From contig NZ_FUXG01000020.1 in assembly GCF_900167095.1 (NCBI RefSeq), positions 1-55,064 of the forward strand: a DNA stretch of 55,064 nucleotides, in the 5' to 3' direction. This DNA is from Oceanospirillum multiglobuliferum. GTDB lineage: Bacteria > Pseudomonadota > Gammaproteobacteria > Pseudomonadales > Halomonadaceae. This document shows positions 41,197-50,468 of the stretch, in pieces; position 1 is the stretch's first letter, and every line of letters begins with the position of its first letter. The notes under the pieces were generated by a model. The model was given only the letters and a program-made list of their open reading frames with translations. It was not told where the DNA came from and searched no databases. Both the position numbers and the translations under genes were made by a program.

Positions 41197-41721
41197 TTAA
41201 GATCGAGCCTTAAGCTGCTGACGGTATCGGGCGCTATTATGCACATAATGGGCTGCGCTGGCTTCTAACATAGCGTATTGGCTGTCATTGATTTGACGTT
41301 TGATCATTGCGGGTGCACCTACAACCAGTGAGCCATCTGGAATCACCATACCCTCTTTTACGACAGCCCCAGCACCAATAATGCAGTACTTGCCAATTTT
41401 AGCGCCGTTTAATACCACTGCATTCATGCCAATTAGGCTGTAATCACCCACCTCACAGCTGTGCAGCATGACCTTATGGCCAATGGTGACACCTTTGCCT
41501 AATATCAGAGGTTGATTATCGTCAACATGCAACACAGAGTTGTCTTGAATATTCGTTTGTTCGCCAATAACGATCTGATCATTATCAGCCCGAATTGTGA
41601 CGTTAAACCAAACGCTGGCTTGATGGCCTACTTTGACTGAGCCGATCAGGTCTGCGCTGGGCGCAATAAAGTATTCATCGGTATCAAATTGAACGCTACG
41701 TTCACCTAAGTCATAAATCAT
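41197..41721 (-). CDS. gamma-carbonic-anhydrase-like hexapeptide-repeat protein (YrdA/PaaY type)
   Basis: A 174-residue left-handed beta-helix protein. The metal-binding histidines occur in DNSVLHVD and [15 protein letters not shown], and the N-terminal WFNVTIRAD and the NIQDN motif are those of the gamma-CA family. Enzymatic activity in this subfamily is not certain. ATG at 41721 with AAGGA upstream; a TTG two codons earlier is less likely. Confidence 0.88.
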   Translation of the reverse strand: MIYDLGERSVQFDTDEYFIAPSADLIGSVKVGHQASVWFNVTIRADNDQIVIGEQTNIQDNSVLHVDDNQPLILGKGVTIGHKVMLHSCEVGDYSLIGMNAVVLNGAKIGKYCIIGAGAVVKEGMVIPDGSLVVGAPAMIKRQINDSQYAMLEASAAHYVHNSARYRQQLKARS

Positions 41722-41781
41722 GAGCAATCCTTGGGTTGTATTGGGTTGTTATTGCCTGTTTTTTATTTTTCGTTAGTTAGC

Positions 41782-42420
41782 CTAGTCACTGACACGGCGA
41801 TGTTTACTAGGCTCTAAGTGACGCAATTTACTGCCTTTAGGTGGTGCTTGATGTAGAGATATTGAGCTGTTAAACCCTACTCGTAGTAAATCGACCAACA
41901 TCATGGCTGACAATCCCCAAATCACATATTCGCCAAATAGGTAACTCGGCACATAAATAGCAGAATTCCCTATTGGAATTACGTCTGTATGCTCGCGCTG
42001 ATCGGCCAGAAAAAATGAGAGCGGCACACGGAAAATAGCATCAAGCTCATCAGGGTTAGGTGTTAATTCAACCGTTTTTGGTACTATACCAATCCAAGGT
42101 GTAACCCGTACCCCCATATGAGAAACAACTTGATTCAAACGCCCAACAATCTGCACTTGATCTGCTTCTAGGCCAACCTCTTCATGGCTTTCACGCAGTG
42201 CCGTCGCCATTAAATTAACATCTGTCTTATCTTTCATACCACCAGGGAAAGCCACTTGGCCCGAGTGACTGGAAAGGTGAGAAGCACGACGGGTTAGAAT
42301 GATCTCAGGATCATGCTCATTGTCGGTGAGTGCGATAAGCACTGCGGCATCTGGGTGAGCCCCTTTGATGTTAATGGGTTTGTAGCGGTCAATATTTTCT
42401 TTAAGTTGTTGTAATTTCAC
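41782..42420 (-). CDS. Nudix CoA pyrophosphatase (NudL/YeaB type)
   Basis: A 212-residue Nudix hydrolase likely to cleave CoA and derivatives. It has the subfamily motif SSHSGQVAFPGGMKDKTD followed by a complete Nudix box ending RESHEEVGL. The start is GTG at 42420 with AAGGA 7 bases upstream. Divergent from a second, unrelated Nudix gene at 42658. Confidence 0.88.
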   Translation of the reverse strand: MKLQQLKENIDRYKPINIKGAHPDAAVLIALTDNEHDPEIILTRRASHLSSHSGQVAFPGGMKDKTDVNLMATALRESHEEVGLEADQVQIVGRLNQVVSHMGVRVTPWIGIVPKTVELTPNPDELDAIFRVPLSFFLADQREHTDVIPIGNSAIYVPSYLFGEYVIWGLSAMMLVDLLRVGFNSSISLHQAPPKGSKLRHLEPSKHRRVSD

Positions 42421-42657
42421 GGTGAATCCTTGGGCTTATATCTGATACTTGAGCGCAGTTTGCGCAGTGTTCACCTAACTGACTTAAATGCATCATATTG
42501 ATATCTTAAGCAATAAACGAGAGGGGTAAAAGTTTGACACTAGTCAATGGTGATATTCTGCCGTATTCTTTTGCTTGAGCACTTACACTATTACACTATA
42601 GCTTGCCAATTACGCACTTCTAAGCGCTTCAACTGAGGCCATTTAAAGGATGTCTGG

Positions 42658-43239
42658 ATGAATTTTTGTAGTGACTGTGGCCAACCCGTTCGAGTTGGTA
42701 TCCCTGATGACGACAACCGCCCGCGCCATATTTGTGACCACTGCAATACCATTCACTATCAAAACCCAAAAATTGTTGCCGGCACGATCCCCGTTTATGG
42801 CGATAAAATTTTGCTCTGTAAACGTGCCATTGAACCCCGTCACGGTTACTGGACATTACCCGCAGGTTTTATGGAAAACCATGAAACCACTGCCGATGCA
42901 GCATGGCGTGAAACTTGGGAGGAAGCCCAAGCCAAAGTGAATATTCAACAGCTTTATATGCTGATTGATACCACTGTGATCAGTCAGGTTTACATGATCT
43001 TTTTAGCTGAGCTACCTGAGCCTATTTTCAGCTCTGGCCCTGAGAGTTTAGAAGTAGAGCTGTTTAGTGAAGACGAAATACCTTGGTCTGAGCTGGCCTT
43101 TCCCACCATAGAAAAAACCCTACGCTGTTATTTTGAGGATCGCAAAAAAGGCCAATTTCCGCTGCATCAATGTGATATTAGCAAAGAAGATCGCGACCGT
43201 TTTTATGCTGCGGAGAAACAAGCGCAACATTTGTCATAA
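42658..43239 (+). CDS. Nudix hydrolase with N-terminal zinc ribbon
   Basis: A 193-residue protein. Two CxxC pairs at the N-terminus (FCSDCGQP and ICDHCNTIHYQNPK) form a Nudix-type zinc ribbon, followed by a Nudix box (LPAGFMENHETTADAAWRET and EEA). Substrate unknown; relatives act on ADP-ribose or NADH-like compounds. AAGGA lies 8 bases before the ATG. Confidence 0.86.
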   Translation: MNFCSDCGQPVRVGIPDDDNRPRHICDHCNTIHYQNPKIVAGTIPVYGDKILLCKRAIEPRHGYWTLPAGFMENHETTADAAWRETWEEAQAKVNIQQLYMLIDTTVISQVYMIFLAELPEPIFSSGPESLEVELFSEDEIPWSELAFPTIEKTLRCYFEDRKKGQFPLHQCDISKEDRDRFYAAEKQAQHLS

Positions 43240-43364
43240 TCCAGCAACTGATCAACAACCTGCATTTATGCTGCGTGGTGCTAATGAAAATTAGCGCCAG
43301 CTGTGATACAGATAGAACTCACATTTTATGTGCACAATAACAATAAAATAGATAAGAGTTCCAA

Positions 43365-45083
43365 ATGCAGCAGCCAACCCAACACCTGACCTTGCCTAGT
43401 CGTCAAGATCTGCTTGATCAACTAAGATTCGACCCTGAGAACGGTAAAATCTGGCTCGCAGAGCACCGCTCATTATTGCTGGGTATCTCCGCAATGGGCA
43501 GCTTCCGCAAAGAGATTATCTCAACCATGGGGCAAGCCCGAGCGAAAGGCTTTTTTATGCGCTTGGGCTATTATTCCGGTCTGAAAGACGCAGAGCTTGC
43601 GTTACAAGTACGCCCCAATAGCACCCCAGAAGAAGCTTTTTTAACTGGCCCCCAACTGCATTGTTTACGGGGCATGGTGAAAGCTATTCCGATCTGTTTG
43701 GAAATGGACGTCGCGAACCAACACTTCTATGCAGAGTTTGACTGGGAAGATTCATTCGAGGTCGAAATCTGCCAAACAGTACTGGGCCAATTAGAAGAAC
43801 CCGCCTGTTGGATTTTACTGGGCTACGCCTGCAGCTACTCCAGCCAATTTCTAGGCCAAGAGATTCAATTCCGAGAAGTTGAGTGTCGAGGCAAAGGTGA
43901 TCACCGCTGCCATATCATCGGCAAACCAGCCCATGAATGGGAGGATCATGAATCCTTTCGAGAGCTATTTAGAGAAGCCCCTTTAATTGATGAACTCTAT
44001 GCACTGCAATCACAAATTGCCGCATTAGAAGAGCGCCTTCCTCCTAGCCCTGACACGCCTACAACTATCGGCTCTGCCCCACCTTTTACCAGCGCCTTAC
44101 AAATGATAGACAAAGGCTCTGATTCTGATGTCACCATGCTGCTTTTAGGTGAAACAGGTACAGGTAAAGAGGTATTAGCACGTCGTATTCATAGCATGAG
44201 CCCAAGGCGTGACCAGCCATTTATCGCTGTAAACTGCGCTGCAATTCCACCAGAATTAATCGAGTCTGAACTTTTTGGCGTGCAAAAAGGCGCGTTTACT
44301 GGGGCGACACAAAATCGTATTGGTCGTTTTGAGCGCGCACATCAAGGTACTATTTTCTTAGATGAAGTGATTGAACTGACCCCAAGGGCACAAGCAGCCT
44401 TGTTACGTGTATTACAAGAGGGTGAACTAGAACGTGTCGGTGATAGCGTTCTACGTAAAATTGATGTGCGAGTGGTGGCCGCAACCAATGAAAACTTAGC
44501 GCAAGCCGTTGCAGAAGGGCGTTTCCGCGCCGATCTGTTTTATCGTATCAATGCTTACACGGTAATCATCCCGCCTCTACGAGAGCGCAAAAACGACATC
44601 CCCTTATTGGCAGAGCATTTTCGTAAACGTTATGAAGCCCGTTATAAGAAAAAGAGTCTCGGTTTAACTGATCGCGCAATGGCTGCATTAGTTGCTTACG
44701 ATTGGCCGGGTAATATTCGCGAATTAGAAAACACCATCGAACGGGGCGTCATATTAACCGACAACCATCAGTCAATCAGTGAGCAAAGCCTGTTTCATTA
44801 CCACTCACCTTTTAAACAAGCGATACCTGAGACCAGTCAGCAGCAACTGAATGATCAAAGTGGACGCCTAGAGTCGGTACAAAGCGCCCTACCTTCTGCG
44901 ACAGAGCTGATAGCACAACAAGTGTTAAACCAAGAGATCGACTTAAACCAGCTTGAAGAAGCTATTTTGCGCGCGGCAATGTCCCAACACGACAATAATG
45001 TCTCGAAGGCTGCTCGTGCTCTAGGGTTAACCAGACCTGCGTTAGCGTATCGTTTGAAAAACAGGCTATCAGATAAAACTTAA
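43365..45083 (+). CDS. XylR/DmpR-type sigma-54-dependent activator with V4R ligand domain
   Basis: A 572-residue activator. The N-terminal sensor (XylR_N, about 15-130) is followed by a V4R domain (about 135-195) with the family zinc residues near Glu171, Cys174 and Cys182 (REVECRGKGDHRC). The AAA+ sigma-54 domain has Walker A LGETGTGKEV (261-270), GAFTGA (309-314), and Walker B IFLDEV. The Fis-type helix-turn-helix is at the end (NVSKAARALGLTRPALAYRL). Relatives (DmpR, XylR, PoxR) sense phenols or other aromatics and switch on catabolic operons. No aromatic-degradation gene and no clear -24/-12 promoter is in the window, so its target is elsewhere. Confidence 0.88.
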   Translation: MQQPTQHLTLPSRQDLLDQLRFDPENGKIWLAEHRSLLLGISAMGSFRKEIISTMGQARAKGFFMRLGYYSGLKDAELALQVRPNSTPEEAFLTGPQLHCLRGMVKAIPICLEMDVANQHFYAEFDWEDSFEVEICQTVLGQLEEPACWILLGYACSYSSQFLGQEIQFREVECRGKGDHRCHIIGKPAHEWEDHESFRELFREAPLIDELYALQSQIAALEERLPPSPDTPTTIGSAPPFTSALQMIDKGSDSDVTMLLLGETGTGKEVLARRIHSMSPRRDQPFIAVNCAAIPPELIESELFGVQKGAFTGATQNRIGRFERAHQGTIFLDEVIELTPRAQAALLRVLQEGELERVGDSVLRKIDVRVVAATNENLAQAVAEGRFRADLFYRINAYTVIIPPLRERKNDIPLLAEHFRKRYEARYKKKSLGLTDRAMAALVAYDWPGNIRELENTIERGVILTDNHQSISEQSLFHYHSPFKQAIPETSQQQLNDQSGRLESVQSALPSATELIAQQVLNQEIDLNQLEEAILRAAMSQHDNNVSKAARALGLTRPALAYRLKNRLSDKT

Positions 45084-45524
45084 CCACAATTGCTAGCTTA
45101 AAGATAAACCAAGAATTAACCGTTCAATATTTTCGGCAAATTCAATGTGCTTTCACCCAAAACCACGAACAAAATAAGAACAAAGTGTTTTAAACGTATC
45201 AATATGAATATCACACATGCGGATTATCATAAATTTCACTGTGCATTCGGTCGGGCGAATCGTTACAATTGTCGATTAATTTTAGCTCTATACATTACGC
45301 TATCATTTACGACTACTGCACTGAGTACGTAATTTCACGTAAGCGTAGACTGAACTGAGCATTGTTAGACTTGTTTTGACCGTCAATTTTTACATTTCAG
45401 GTTAAGAATTGGCTATTTAAGTAGGCATAGTGCGTCCTGCTTTCAGGGGTCGAGCGGGTTATCGGAATAACCTGCCTGCTTGGCCAATCTCCTATCTAAA
45501 AATCCCCTGAGGGTAAAAAGAACC
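45084..45524 (+). promoter_or_regulatory. 441-base gap before metK with a structured metK leader
   Basis: No gene is supported. Just upstream of metK, TCAGGGG (45443-45449) pairs perfectly with CCCCTGA (45504-45510), enclosing a strong hairpin GCGGGTTAT-CGGA-ATAACCTGC (45454-45475). The 3' arm CCCCTGA overlaps the metK ribosome-binding site GAGGG (45509-45513). An alternative pairing AGGCA (45423-45427) with TGCCT (45473-45477) would compete with the hairpin. TTGACC at 45376 may be a -35 but no -10 fits well. It does not match SAM-I, SAM-II or SAM/SAH riboswitch patterns I know. Could be a regulatory leader or chance folding. Confidence 0.45.
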
Positions 45525-46715
45525 ATGAGCGAATACTCATTATTTACTTCTGAATCTGTTTCTGAAGGCCATCCAGATAAAATTGCTGACCAGATCTCTG
45601 ATGCGGTACTTGATGCAATTATTGCAGAAGATAAATACGCCCGTGTTGCCTGTGAAACTATGGTGAAGACGGGTGTGGCGATTGTATCGGGTGAAATCAG
45701 CACTTCCGCTTGGATCGATTTAGAAGACCTAGTGCGTGGCGTGATCAACGACATCGGTTACACCTCTTCTAATGTTGGTTTTGACGGCAGCACTTGCGGC
45801 ATCATCAACCTGATTGGTAAGCAGTCTGTTGACATCGCACAAGGTGTTGACCGTCAGAAGCCTGAAGATCAAGGTGCAGGCGACCAAGGTTTGATGTTCG
45901 GCTATGCATCTAACGAAACTGAAGTACTGATGCCAGCACCAATCACTTTTGCCCACCGCTTGGTTGAGCGTCAGGCTGAAGTGCGTAAAAACGGTCAGCT
46001 GCCTTGGTTGCGTCCAGATGCTAAATCTCAGGTCACTTGCCGTTATGAAAATGGCCGTGTATCTGCCATTGACGCTATCGTGTTGTCGACTCAGCACAAC
46101 CCAGAAGTCAGCCAGAAAGACCTGCGTGAAGCGGTAATGGAACTGATCGTTAAGCAAGAGATTCCTGCTGAACTGCTGACCAAAGACACTCAGTTCCACA
46201 TCAACCCAACAGGTAACTTCGTGATTGGTGGCCCAGTGGGTGACTGTGGTCTGACCGGTCGTAAGATCATTGTGGACACTTATGGCGGTATGGCGCGTCA
46301 TGGTGGTGGTGCATTCTCTGGTAAAGACCCATCAAAAGTAGACCGTTCAGCTGCTTACGCAGGCCGTTATGTGGCGAAGAACATCGTTGCAGCAGGTCTT
46401 GCCGACCGTTGTGAGATCCAAGTGTCTTATGCTATTGGTGTTGCGCTGCCTACTTCTGTGTCAATCAACACTTTTGGCACGGGCAAAATCTCTGACGAGA
46501 AGATCATTGCGTTGGTGAACCAACACTTCGACCTACGTCCATACGCCATCACACGTATGCTAGATCTATTGCACCCAATGTACCGTGCTACCGCAGCTTA
46601 CGGTCACTTTGGTCGTAACCCATTTGAAATGACGGTAGGTGATGACACCTTTACTGCATTCCCATGGGAGAAAACGGATAAAGCTGAAGCACTACGCGCG
46701 GATGCTGGCTTGTAA
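45525..46715 (+). CDS. metK: S-adenosylmethionine synthetase
   Basis: Makes SAM from methionine and ATP. The 396-residue product has [33 protein letters not shown], and [19 protein letters not shown]. Start is ATG 45525 ([17 protein letters not shown]); the open frame runs 15 codons further up without family support. Strong codon bias indicates high expression. A terminator and then the SAH-riboswitch-controlled ahcY follow, so the two SAM-cycle genes are neighbours but separately controlled. Confidence 0.97.
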   Translation: MSEYSLFTSESVSEGHPDKIADQISDAVLDAIIAEDKYARVACETMVKTGVAIVSGEISTSAWIDLEDLVRGVINDIGYTSSNVGFDGSTCGIINLIGKQSVDIAQGVDRQKPEDQGAGDQGLMFGYASNETEVLMPAPITFAHRLVERQAEVRKNGQLPWLRPDAKSQVTCRYENGRVSAIDAIVLSTQHNPEVSQKDLREAVMELIVKQEIPAELLTKDTQFHINPTGNFVIGGPVGDCGLTGRKIIVDTYGGMARHGGGAFSGKDPSKVDRSAAYAGRYVAKNIVAAGLADRCEIQVSYAIGVALPTSVSINTFGTGKISDEKIIALVNQHFDLRPYAITRMLDLLHPMYRATAAYGHFGRNPFEMTVGDDTFTAFPWEKTDKAEALRADAGL

Positions 46716-46749
46716 TTCCTTCGAATTACAACGTTAAAAGCTAAACCCC

Positions 46750-46776
46750 AAAGCAGGAGCCAACCTCCTGCTTTGT
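46750..46776 (+). terminator. terminator-like hairpin of metK
   Basis: AAAGCAGGAG (46750-46759) pairs with CTCCTGCTTT (46765-46774), a perfect 10-bp stem with loop CCAAC; only a short T run follows. Confidence 0.7.
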
Positions 46777-46832
46777 CGTATCTGATTATTCATGAAAGTT
46801 GGCTACACTGTTGATCAGTTCACCTACTTTCA

Positions 46833-46912
46833 CATCCTGTTGAGGGGCGCTGCAACGGAGTTTTCTCCGCTACGCTCAACAAGATGCCAACTTCATTTGC
46901 AAGGGCGCCCAT
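46833..46912 (+). promoter_or_regulatory. S-adenosylhomocysteine (SAH) riboswitch
   Basis: All parts of the known SAH riboswitch are present. P1 is CATC-x-TGTTGAG (46833-46844) with CTCAACA-x-GATG (46875-46886). P2 is CGGAG-TTTT-CTCCG (46856-46869). The conserved core GCGCTGCAACGG follows P1. The pseudoknot GGGCGC (46845-46850) pairs with GCGCCC (46905-46910). It ends 20 bases before the ahcY start and covers the long in-frame extension upstream of it, showing that extension is leader, not protein. Known elements switch on ahcY when SAH accumulates. Confidence 0.92.
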
Positions 46913-46932
46913 TCTTCCGAATGGAGAATCTG

Positions 46933-48327
46933 ATGAGCTTCACAGACTATAAAGTTGCTGACATCACACTTGCAGACTATGGCCGTAACGAAATTCGTAT
47001 TGCTGAATCTGAAATGCCTGCGTTGATGGCAATTCGTAAAAAATACCAAGCCGAACAGCCTTTAGCGGGTGCTAAAATCATCGGCTGCATTCACATGACG
47101 ATTCAAACCGCCGTGTTGATTGAAACGCTAGTGGCATTGGGTGCAGAAGTCCGTTGGTCATCGTGCAACATCTTCTCAACACAAGATCACGCTGCTGCTG
47201 CAATTGCGGCCAGCAATATTCCTGTCTTCGCTTGGAAAGGCGAAACAGAGGAAGAGTATGAGTGGTGCCTAGAGCAAACCATCAACAAAGATGGCGCACC
47301 TTGGGACGCTAACATTCTGCTAGACGACGGTGGTGATTTAACCGCACTGATTCACGAAAAATACCCAGAGATGCTCAATAGCATCCACGGTGTATCAGAA
47401 GAGACCACAACTGGTGTTCACCGTCTGATCGAGATGATGAAAAAAGGTACGCTTAAAGTGCCTGCGATCAACGTGAACGATGCTGTGACCAAATCTAAAA
47501 ATGACAACAAATACGGCTGCCGCCACTCGCTAAACGATGCGATTAAACGTGGTACTGACCACCTGTTGTCAGGCAAAAAAGCCCTCGTGATCGGTTACGG
47601 CGATGTGGGTAAAGGTTCTGCGGCGTCTCTGCGTCAAGAAGGCATGATCGTTTCGGTTACAGAAGTTGATCCTATCTGTGCAATGCAAGCCTGCATGGAC
47701 GGTTTTGAAGTGGTATCTCCGTTTAACAACGGCGTATACGACGGTACTGATGCGTCAATCAACAGCGCACTGTTACAGAAAACTGACCTGATCGTGACCA
47801 CAACAGGTAACTACAACGTCTGTAACGCCAACATGCTGAAAGCCCTGAAAAAAGGTGCTGTGGTGTGCAACATCGGTCACTTCGATAACGAAATCGACAC
47901 CGCATTTATGCGCAAAAACTGGGCTTGGGATGAAGTTAAACCGCAAGTACACCGTGTATTCCGTGACACCAAGCCGGGCGAAGCGATCAACCTAGACAGC
48001 AATGATTATCTGATCCTGCTATCTGAAGGTCGTCTGGTTAACCTAGGTAACGCAACAGGCCACCCATCACGCATTATGGACGGTTCTTTTGCTAACCAAG
48101 TATTGGCGCAGATCCACCTGTACAAAGCAGGTTTTGCGAATCTACCTGCGGCAGAAAAAGCAGCTCACATCACCGTTGAAGTGCTGCCTAAGCAACTAGA
48201 CGAAGAAGTGGCTCGTTACATGGTTGAAGGTTTCTGCGGTGTAATCACCAAACTGTCGGCTGAACAAGCTGACTATATTGGTGTACCTGTTGAAGGCCCA
48301 TTCAAGCCAGAAAGCTACAAGTACTAA
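46933..48327 (+). CDS. ahcY: adenosylhomocysteinase (S-adenosylhomocysteine hydrolase)
   Basis: Hydrolyses SAH to adenosine and homocysteine, removing a methyltransferase inhibitor. The 464-residue product has the NAD-binding motif [34 protein letters not shown], and the C-terminal PFKPESYKY ending in KY, as in the family. ATG 46933 with GGAG upstream is chosen; an open frame reaching 46792 passes through the riboswitch. Strong codon bias. Confidence 0.97.
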   Translation: MSFTDYKVADITLADYGRNEIRIAESEMPALMAIRKKYQAEQPLAGAKIIGCIHMTIQTAVLIETLVALGAEVRWSSCNIFSTQDHAAAAIAASNIPVFAWKGETEEEYEWCLEQTINKDGAPWDANILLDDGGDLTALIHEKYPEMLNSIHGVSEETTTGVHRLIEMMKKGTLKVPAINVNDAVTKSKNDNKYGCRHSLNDAIKRGTDHLLSGKKALVIGYGDVGKGSAASLRQEGMIVSVTEVDPICAMQACMDGFEVVSPFNNGVYDGTDASINSALLQKTDLIVTTTGNYNVCNANMLKALKKGAVVCNIGHFDNEIDTAFMRKNWAWDEVKPQVHRVFRDTKPGEAINLDSNDYLILLSEGRLVNLGNATGHPSRIMDGSFANQVLAQIHLYKAGFANLPAAEKAAHITVEVLPKQLDEEVARYMVEGFCGVITKLSAEQADYIGVPVEGPFKPESYKY

Positions 48328-48363
48328 TCAGCGTTTTAATGTGCTGATACCACACTGAAGACC

Positions 48364-48393
48364 ACAGCCCCGCCTAAAAACGGGGCTGTTTTT
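48364..48393 (+). terminator. rho-independent terminator of ahcY
   Basis: ACAGCCCCG (48364-48372) pairs with CGGGGCTGT (48381-48389), loop CCTAAAAA, followed by five T. Confidence 0.9.
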
Positions 48394-48417
48394 CTATCTG
48401 CCACTCAAACGCAACAC

Positions 48418-49452
48418 TCAAAAATCGGCCAGTTGTTTGGTCAACTCAAAGGCCGATATGGCTTGGCAGCCACTACAGTTTTGACCTGCCCATAAAGGCG
48501 AGAAATCACTGCTGCCGTTCGCCTCTGCCGCTTGTCTGAGTGCGGTAATAGCCGCTCCTGCCAATGGGAAAGCGGGCACCTTAGAATTGAGGCAACCCAG
48601 TTCGCGCATCACTCGATTGACAATGCCCCGTGCGGGGCGGCCTGAGAATAGGTTGGTCAATGCCGTGTGTCGTGCTTGCTCACTTTTCAAAGCTTGTCGA
48701 TGTAACGCAGTGGTTTTGGCTTCGGTACATAATAGATAAGCCGTTCCAATTTGCACGGCACTGGCACCTAAGGCTAAAGCCGCTTTAACACCTTTGGCAT
48801 CTGCGATGCCGCCCGCCGCAATCACCGGAGCGTCCAAGGCTTGAACCAACTGCGCCACCAACGCAAAGGAGCCCATTTGTGTGCTGATTTGATCGGTTAG
48901 AAACATACCCCGATGCCCACCAGCCTCTAAACCTTGGGCGATTACGGCATCTGCACCATTGGCTTGCAGCCAAAGCCCCTCTTCCACCGTCGTGGCGCTA
49001 GACAATATGAAACAGCCTGCGGCTTTTACTTGTGCAAGTAAATCAGGGGCAGGTAAACCAAAATGAAAACTGACCACCTCAGGCTTAAACGCTGAGACCA
49101 AGTCGGCAGTGTGTTGATTAAAGGGTTGGCGATTGGCGGCAGCTAGTGGGCTGCGAGGGTCTAAGCCAAGTTCAGAAAAGTAGGGCGTTAATAGTTGCAG
49201 CCACTGCTGTTCAGCCTCTGCATTTGGCTCTGGCGGGGTATGACAAAAAAAGTTGAGATTGATGGGTTGTTTCGCTGCCTGAATCTGCAACAGCTCAGCC
49301 TCAATTTGCTCTGCGCTTAACATCGCACAAGGTAACGCACCCAAGCCACCCGCGCGGCTGACGGCAATGGCTAACTCACTGCCTTGTACGCCCGCCATCG
49401 GTGCCTGAAAAATAGGACTTCTGACGGCCAGCCATTCCGGTAATAACGCCAT
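48418..49452 (-). CDS. nitronate monooxygenase family protein
   Basis: FMN-dependent enzyme of the 2-nitropropane dioxygenase fold that oxidises alkyl nitronates, probably for detoxification. The 344-residue product has PIFQAPMAGVQGSELAIAVS, the catalytic-site motif AQGLEAGGHRGMF and VIAAGGIADAKGVKAALALGASAVQIGTAYL. ATG 49452 has GAGG upstream; a TTG five codons earlier is less likely. Divergent from a LysR regulator gene 98 bases away, which may control it. Confidence 0.9.
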   Translation of the reverse strand: MALLPEWLAVRSPIFQAPMAGVQGSELAIAVSRAGGLGALPCAMLSAEQIEAELLQIQAAKQPINLNFFCHTPPEPNAEAEQQWLQLLTPYFSELGLDPRSPLAAANRQPFNQHTADLVSAFKPEVVSFHFGLPAPDLLAQVKAAGCFILSSATTVEEGLWLQANGADAVIAQGLEAGGHRGMFLTDQISTQMGSFALVAQLVQALDAPVIAAGGIADAKGVKAALALGASAVQIGTAYLLCTEAKTTALHRQALKSEQARHTALTNLFSGRPARGIVNRVMRELGCLNSKVPAFPLAGAAITALRQAAEANGSSDFSPLWAGQNCSGCQAISAFELTKQLADF

Positions 49453-49550
49453 TGTGATATGCCTCAAGTGAATGTATTGAAAGGTGCAGACTATGCTAGG
49501 CTAACCTTCATGAAAAATGAATTATCAAGAATATTGCATCAGGAATTGAG

Positions 49551-50468
49551 ATGGCGTTAAACAATTTAGATTTGGATGCGTTAGAGATCTTTCGTACCGT
49601 GGCCGTTGAAGGCGGCATCACCAAGGCGGCGGAAAAGCTGCATCGAGTGCAGTCCAATATCAGCACCCGCATCATGCAACTTGAGCAGCGTTTGAATACC
49701 ACGCTATTTCACCGCATCAATCGCAAACTGGAGCTGACCACAGAAGGTCGCCAACTCTTAATCTATACTGACCGTTTATTGCAATTAGCTGAAGAAACCG
49801 AAGCCAGTTTTCGCACTGATCAGATCAGCGGTATTTTTCGGCTCGGCACAATGGAAAGCACCGCTGCCGCGCGCCTACCTGAACTGTTATCACAATATCA
49901 TCGGCAACACGCACAAGTGCGGATAGAACTGGTCACAGACACCACCGCAGGCTTAATTGAACAAGTTCAAAATTACGGCCTAGATGCGGCTTTTGTGGGC
50001 GAACCAGTCAATTCTGAACAGCTGGACAGCCTAGTGGCTTTTGAAGAAACCTTGGTACTGATTACGGCTAAAGAAAAAGGCTTTCAACAAGCCAAAGATG
50101 CCATTCAAGAAAACCTGATCACCTTTAGAAGCGGCTGCGCTTATCGCATGTATTTTGAAAACTGGCTAGCAGACGAAGGCATGAGCGCCCGCAACTCAAT
50201 GGAGATGAGCTCTTACCACGCCATCACCGCCTGTGTTGCCGCAGGCACAGGCATTGCCGTAGTGCCAGAATCGGTACTCAGCGTATTGCCCGCCAGCACC
50301 AATATTGACCGCTTTGCCCTGCCGCCACAGTTTGCCAAAGTGCGCACCTTGCTTATCTGGCGCAAGGATTATCAATCTGGCAAATTAGAGAGCCTGAAAC
50401 AGTTGGTGCGAGGGCTGTCACTAAAACGTTGCCATGACAAGAGAGCTGTAAACCATGAACAATATTAA
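49551..50468 (+). CDS. LysR-family transcriptional regulator
   Basis: A 305-residue regulator with an N-terminal winged helix-turn-helix (DALEIFRTVAVEGGITKAAE and VQSNISTRIMQLEQRL, about residues 8-65) and a LysR substrate-binding domain (about 90-290). Transcribed away from the nitronate monooxygenase gene, the usual layout when a LysR protein controls its neighbour. Its last 14 bases overlap a membrane protein gene in the same direction. Effector unknown. Confidence 0.9.
   Translation: MALNNLDLDALEIFRTVAVEGGITKAAEKLHRVQSNISTRIMQLEQRLNTTLFHRINRKLELTTEGRQLLIYTDRLLQLAEETEASFRTDQISGIFRLGTMESTAAARLPELLSQYHRQHAQVRIELVTDTTAGLIEQVQNYGLDAAFVGEPVNSEQLDSLVAFEETLVLITAKEKGFQQAKDAIQENLITFRSGCAYRMYFENWLADEGMSARNSMEMSSYHAITACVAAGTGIAVVPESVLSVLPASTNIDRFALPPQFAKVRTLLIWRKDYQSGKLESLKQLVRGLSLKRCHDKRAVNHEQY

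Noticed and set aside
45147-45332. A 61-residue frame upstream of metK
   Set aside because: AT-rich, no ribosome-binding site, no conserved look; treated as non-coding leader region.
45422-45524. Known SAM riboswitch before metK
   Set aside because: The pairing does not match SAM-I, SAM-II, SAM-IV or SAM/SAH layouts that I can recall; kept only as an unassigned structured leader.
45729-46301. A 190-residue open frame on the minus strand opposite metK
   Set aside because: It lies wholly inside metK, has no family-like motifs, and is explained by the codon bias of the real gene.
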